This document shows, piece by piece, positions 42,535 through 43,126 of a stretch of DNA of 43,126 nt. The notes below the pieces were generated by a model. It was not told where the DNA came from. It ran no database searches and saw nothing but the letters and a program-made list of their open reading frames with translations. The stretch comes from a virus. A program made the position numbers and the translations under genes. Each line of letters starts with the position of its first letter. The stretch's first letter is position 1. The stretch lies in the IMG/VR virus record IMGVR_UViG_3300043411_000733, positions 1 to 43,126 of that record; one strand, given 5' to 3'.

Positions 42535-43126
42535 ATGAAATATAAAAAACGATTAAAACCAGGAGATTCTTACACGTATACAAGATCCTCTAAACATTCT
42601 CTCAAATTCTCTAATTCTACTAAATTATCCTCATTAAAATTATTAACCTCTGAATATCGTAGACAAGTCTCTCTTATTATAGACTATCTCTATATTAATG
42701 GTTTCGATGAAACCGACTATTATTTTAAATCTAAAATTCCTAAACTATTCAATATCTCTAAAGAATCTTATTCTCTTCCTTCTTTTTTCCCTACTAAGTT
42801 TCTTCATCTTTTCTCTATCAACTCATTTTTAAGTTTATCTACTTTTCAAAATATAGGCAAACATGTAATTTCTTTAATTAATTCCTCTATTGAGAAATTT
42901 CTTTCTGATAAAGAAACTCTCAGTAAAACAATTAATTACCTTGAATCTAAAAACTCTAGATCTAAGAAATTATCTAAATATAAGATAAGGCTACACAATC
43001 TTAAAGTCCTGAAACCTTCATGTAAATCTATTCCTTTATTATTAAACGAAAATCATTTAGATTTTTTGATTAATGATCAGAGTTTATTTAATATCTTAGA
43101 TATAGATAAAACTACAGGTGAGTTAC
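42535..43126 (+). CDS. Partial TnpB/IS605 OrfB-like protein
   Basis: An open frame from the ATG at 42535 to the right edge (197 residues, no stop). Landmarks fit the N-terminal half of phage-borne IS605 OrfB/TnpB proteins as I recall them: SEYRRQVSLIIDYL (39-52), PSFFPTKF (82-89), a STFQNIGKHVISLINSS helix (102-118), a basic linker, then KPSCKSIPLLLNENHLDFL (from about 160) leading into the strand-rich RuvC part. The catalytic residues would be downstream, outside the window. Members are RNA-guided nucleases linked to transposons, or captured regulators. The coding strand is pyrimidine-rich, with many TCT, CTT and TTC codons, unlike the purine-rich plus-strand genes before it, which suggests separate origin. 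No good ribosome site is seen and no TnpA is present. A protein of unrelated function remains possible. Confidence 0.55.
   Translation, partial: MKYKKRLKPGDSYTYTRSSKHSLKFSNSTKLSSLKLLTSEYRRQVSLIIDYLYINGFDETDYYFKSKIPKLFNISKESYSLPSFFPTKFLHLFSINSFLSLSTFQNIGKHVISLINSSIEKFLSDKETLSKTINYLESKNSRSKKLSKYKIRLHNLKVLKPSCKSIPLLLNENHLDFLINDQSLFNILDIDKTTGEL

Noticed and set aside
1-43126. Alternative genetic code (stop reassignment), as in some huge phages.
   Set aside because: TAA, TAG and TGA each end intact, well-delimited genes (for example TAG at 11984, TGA at 42089, TAA at 25922), and no recognised gene is broken by an in-frame stop.

Overview
This window looks like the tail and baseplate region of a large contractile-tailed (myovirus-type) bacteriophage with an A+T-rich genome, roughly one third G+C by eye. 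The evidence is a run of recognisable baseplate families: a hub related to T4 gp27/gpD, a gp5/gpV-like spike with an OB fold and beta-helix, a GPW/gp25-like wedge protein, a baseplate J-like protein, a tail-protein-I-like protein and a beta-helix fibre. With them come very large structural proteins (1146, 1373 and 3416 aa) typical of jumbo phages. TAA, TAG and TGA all end intact genes, so the standard code is in use. The host cannot be fixed from the sequence; SD-type ribosome sites are common. Head, sheath, tube, tape measure and replication genes are not in the window.

Layout. (1) 1-2588, minus strand: four consecutive genes of a paralogous family sharing a ~30-residue N-terminal module but with different C-terminal parts; the last runs off the left edge. 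(2) 2670-5768, minus strand, closed by a hairpin terminator: a protein with a metallothionein-like Cys-rich N-terminus, a Mn-type superoxide dismutase, a calcineurin-like metallophosphoesterase and a small hub-like baseplate protein. (3) 5801-28615, plus strand: a hub-like protein carrying an M15 peptidase domain, the main hub, a structured 234-bp leader, the spike, a small repetitive protein coupled to the spike, a 3416-aa virion protein, a 129-aa helical protein ending in a strong terminator, and an 878-aa structural protein. (4) 28630-30738, minus strand: three genes without clear relatives. (5) 30712-39467, plus strand: gp25-like, J-like and I-like wedge genes and a beta-helix fibre. (6) 39510-42438, plus strand: four tandem paralogs with a shared basic amphipathic leader and the N-terminal module; three carry leucine-rich repeats in an exact 72-nt register. 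(7) From 42535: the 5' part of a TnpB/IS605 OrfB-like gene with different base composition.

How the genes work together. Regions 3 and 5 supply the cell-puncturing end of the tail: hub, spike and peptidase to breach the wall, wedge proteins to trigger contraction, and a fibre for surface contact. Region 2 couples probable metal and superoxide handling to a structural-type gene in one transcription unit. Regions 1 and 6 bracket the tail block with up to eight copies of one N-terminal module joined to variable domains; I consider this family and the region 2 redox/metal cassette the most novel content of the window.
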